Source of the DNA: DATAQC01 sp038238185
GTDB taxonomy: Bacteria > Actinomycetota > Acidimicrobiia > Acidimicrobiales > AC-14
Direction of reading: 5' to 3'
Assembly: GCA_038238185.1 (NCBI GenBank)
Contig: JBBRXY010000055.1
Span: forward strand, 1-21,500
Length of the DNA: 21,500 nucleotides
Numbering within the stretch: the first letter of the stretch is position 1; each line of letters starts with the position of its first letter. Positions 20,530 through 21,500 of this stretch are shown piece after piece. Under the pieces are notes generated by a model. The model did not search any database. It worked only from the letters and a program-made list of their open reading frames with translations, and was not told where the DNA came from. The translations under genes and the position numbers were made by a program.

Positions 20530-20729
20530 GGGTCAAGCTCGACGAGAACCCTCTACGACGTGAGACCAGCCAGTCGTACGGATGTGGTCGCCGGTGTGGT
20601 AGTGGTGACACTTTTACGGTCTTGTCTCAGGTCGCCTTCGGATGGAGCCGTCTAGGAGTCGCAGCGATAGGTCTCGCTCTCCTCGTGATTGGGATCGAGG
20701 TCGTTAGATTGGTACGGTCCAAGTCGTAG
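20526..20729 (+). pseudogene. Truncated DUF5615 PIN-like toxin
   Basis: A 67-residue frame starting in GTGA overlap with DUF433. The first ten residues MRVKLDENPL match the start of DUF5615 toxins (typically (M)R-x-K-x-DENLP), including the first catalytic Asp. After RRE the similarity is lost; GDTFTV may be a trace of the usual GHDVDTV strand. The C-terminal end is a hydrophobic helix LGVAAIGLALLVIGIEVVRLV unrelated to PIN-like proteins. The remaining catalytic acids and about half the normal length are missing, so nuclease activity is not expected. Confidence 0.6.
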
Positions 20730-20793
20730 GTTGACAAACCCAGCCGGCGCCATGGGGCGGCTATACCGTCCGGCTCGCGACACTTGGCGCGCT

Positions 20794-21162
20794 CTACTGT
20801 CTCGCTTTCCGTCTGCTCGCCCTTGCCATGAATAGCTTGATTACCCACACAGAAGCAACCCATGAAATCAACGCAGCGACCAAAAACTGCCCAGATACTG
20901 GTGGACCCATAGGTGCTCCAATGATGCAAGTAGCAAAGAACCCTGACGGCTGATAGTTATCTGGGCACTGTGGTGTATACCCGATATACGCATAAAGCAC
21001 TACTACGAACGGTAAAGCCAGCACAGTCCCGTATACGAAAGGCTTGCGTCTTTCATTCGGTTTGTTGTTCTTCATCGGCGGATACCACTTGCCGTCGCTG
21101 GCCTGCCACCACTTGCCGTCGCTGGCCTGCCACCAACCCTCGCCCAGCGACGTGTCACTCAT
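20794..21162 (-). CDS. Small membrane protein with duplicated WWQASDGK motif
   Basis: A 122-residue protein. The N terminus LGEGWWQASDGKWWQASDGK then WYPP carries the short tryptophan-rich motif (G-W-W-x-A-S-D-G-K-W-Y-P-P) common before membrane segments in Acidimicrobiia and related to DUF2510. Here the motif is duplicated by a perfect 24-bp repeat. Two hydrophobic helices follow (about 42-63, FVYGTVLALPFVVVLYAYIGY, and 93-113), with two cysteines between them (in YTPQCPD and FATCIIG) that could form a disulfide. The ATG has GAGAGGAG six bases upstream. Base composition is visibly poorer in GC than the rest of the window, a sign of transfer. Function unknown. Confidence 0.78.
   Translation of the reverse strand: MSDTSLGEGWWQASDGKWWQASDGKWYPPMKNNKPNERRKPFVYGTVLALPFVVVLYAYIGYTPQCPDNYQPSGFFATCIIGAPMGPPVSGQFLVAALISWVASVWVIKLFMARASRRKARQ
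21085..21132 (-). repeat. Two perfect 24-bp tandem copies
   Basis: 21085-21108 and 21109-21132 are identical. In frame they duplicate eight residues (WWQASDGK) of the tryptophan-rich motif. The perfect identity indicates a recent duplication. Confidence 0.88.
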
Positions 21163-21442
21163 CCGCCGCTCCTCTCAGTCGCCGATTCGTCAGGCTATGC
21201 CGGTCCGCCTTCAGCCTGCTAGTAACTCCTACGATCCAACCGTGCCCAAGTCGACCGGCGAGAACTCGATGGGCACGCCCGTTCGCCTGATCGTCGACGC
21301 TTCTGTGGAACGTCTGGTGCGGCACTCCGGGGTGCGCTCCGGCGCGACGGTTTCGAAGGCTCCGGAGTCAGCCGTCTGCTAGTGCTAGTCCCGTGTTCCG
21401 CACATGCCGGCGGCTGGGTTTGTTTGAGAAATTTGTAATTCC
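21163..21442. other. Stretch without a confident gene
   Basis: A plus-strand frame from GTG 21242 to 21382 reads VPKSTGENSMGTPVRLIVDA then SVERLVRHSGVRSG (46 residues), without a ribosome binding site or recognised family. It could be a gene remnant. The AT-rich patch around 21418-21440 may hold a promoter for a rightward gene. Confidence 0.3.
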
Positions 21443-21500
21443 ATGCAGGAGATTCGCGGGGTGGTCGCGAAAGTCCTTACATGGCAAGGAAACGACCGAT
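21443..21500 (+). CDS. Possible start of a gene leaving the window
   Basis: ATG at 21443 opens a frame MQEIRGVVAKVLTWQGNDR that stays open to the window end, after an AT-rich stretch. A second ATG in another frame at 21474 (MARKRP) is an alternative start. Too short to judge. Confidence 0.2.
   Translation, partial: MQEIRGVVAKVLTWQGNDR

Overview
The window is high-GC actinobacterial DNA. Coding regions are dense, GTG and TTG starts are frequent, and neighbouring genes often overlap by four bases. Several families point to Acidimicrobiia or a close relative: the ferritin-like/cupredoxin/ECF sigma/anti-sigma block, the GWW-ASDGKWYPP membrane protein, an F420-era style glycosyltransferase cluster and a geranylgeranyl-reductase-family enzyme. 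This placement is inference from gene content, not a measured phylogeny.

Left part (1-6330). A ferritin-like protein (cut by the window edge) and a copper-binding lipoprotein run leftward. An ECF sigma factor of the SigK type and its membrane anti-sigma factor run rightward from the shared 107-bp intergenic region. A match to the mycobacterial SigK promoter consensus lies just upstream of the sigma gene. Next come a ChbG/YdjC-type deacetylase and a secreted thermonuclease (leftward), two very small conserved-looking genes, a PAP2 phosphatase, a PD-(D/E)XK Fe-S nuclease, and an NTF2-like protein with no standard start codon at its natural N terminus.

Central part (6383-13360) is an eight-gene leftward run. 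Four genes at its promoter-proximal end are joined by ATGA overlaps: family 2 glycosyltransferase, TIGR04282-type glycosyltransferase, a fusion of a membrane cytochrome-b-like domain with a molybdopterin oxidoreductase, and a four-helix membrane protein. After 41 bp follow a LolD/MacB-type ATPase, an FtsX-type permease, an SGNH-hydrolase lipoprotein (4-base overlaps) and a DUF72 protein. Rightward from 13.4 kb lie a small membrane ORF and a sugar-nucleotide epimerase carrying a cysteine-rich insert. A strong hairpin separates the epimerase from a convergent geranylgeranyl-reductase-family gene that is interrupted by one in-frame amber codon. GDP-mannose 4,6-dehydratase and an SRPBCC protein follow. 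The glycosyltransferases, epimerase and Gmd suggest surface-polysaccharide or glycolipid work; the ABC/SGNH pair suggests envelope maturation.

Right part (17.9-21.5 kb) is accessory DNA. It holds one apparently intact HTH/nucleotidyltransferase toxin-antitoxin-like pair with its own palindromic operator, an Xre/MbcA/ParS-type antitoxin whose toxin partner looks broken, a DUF433 antitoxin whose PIN-like toxin is cut after about ten residues, and a fragment of a second nucleotidyltransferase. A 20-bp identical direct repeat lies 1,024 bp apart in this debris. The last kilobase is visibly poorer in GC and holds a small membrane protein with a duplicated tryptophan-rich motif. I found no rRNA, tRNA, CRISPR array or intact insertion sequence.
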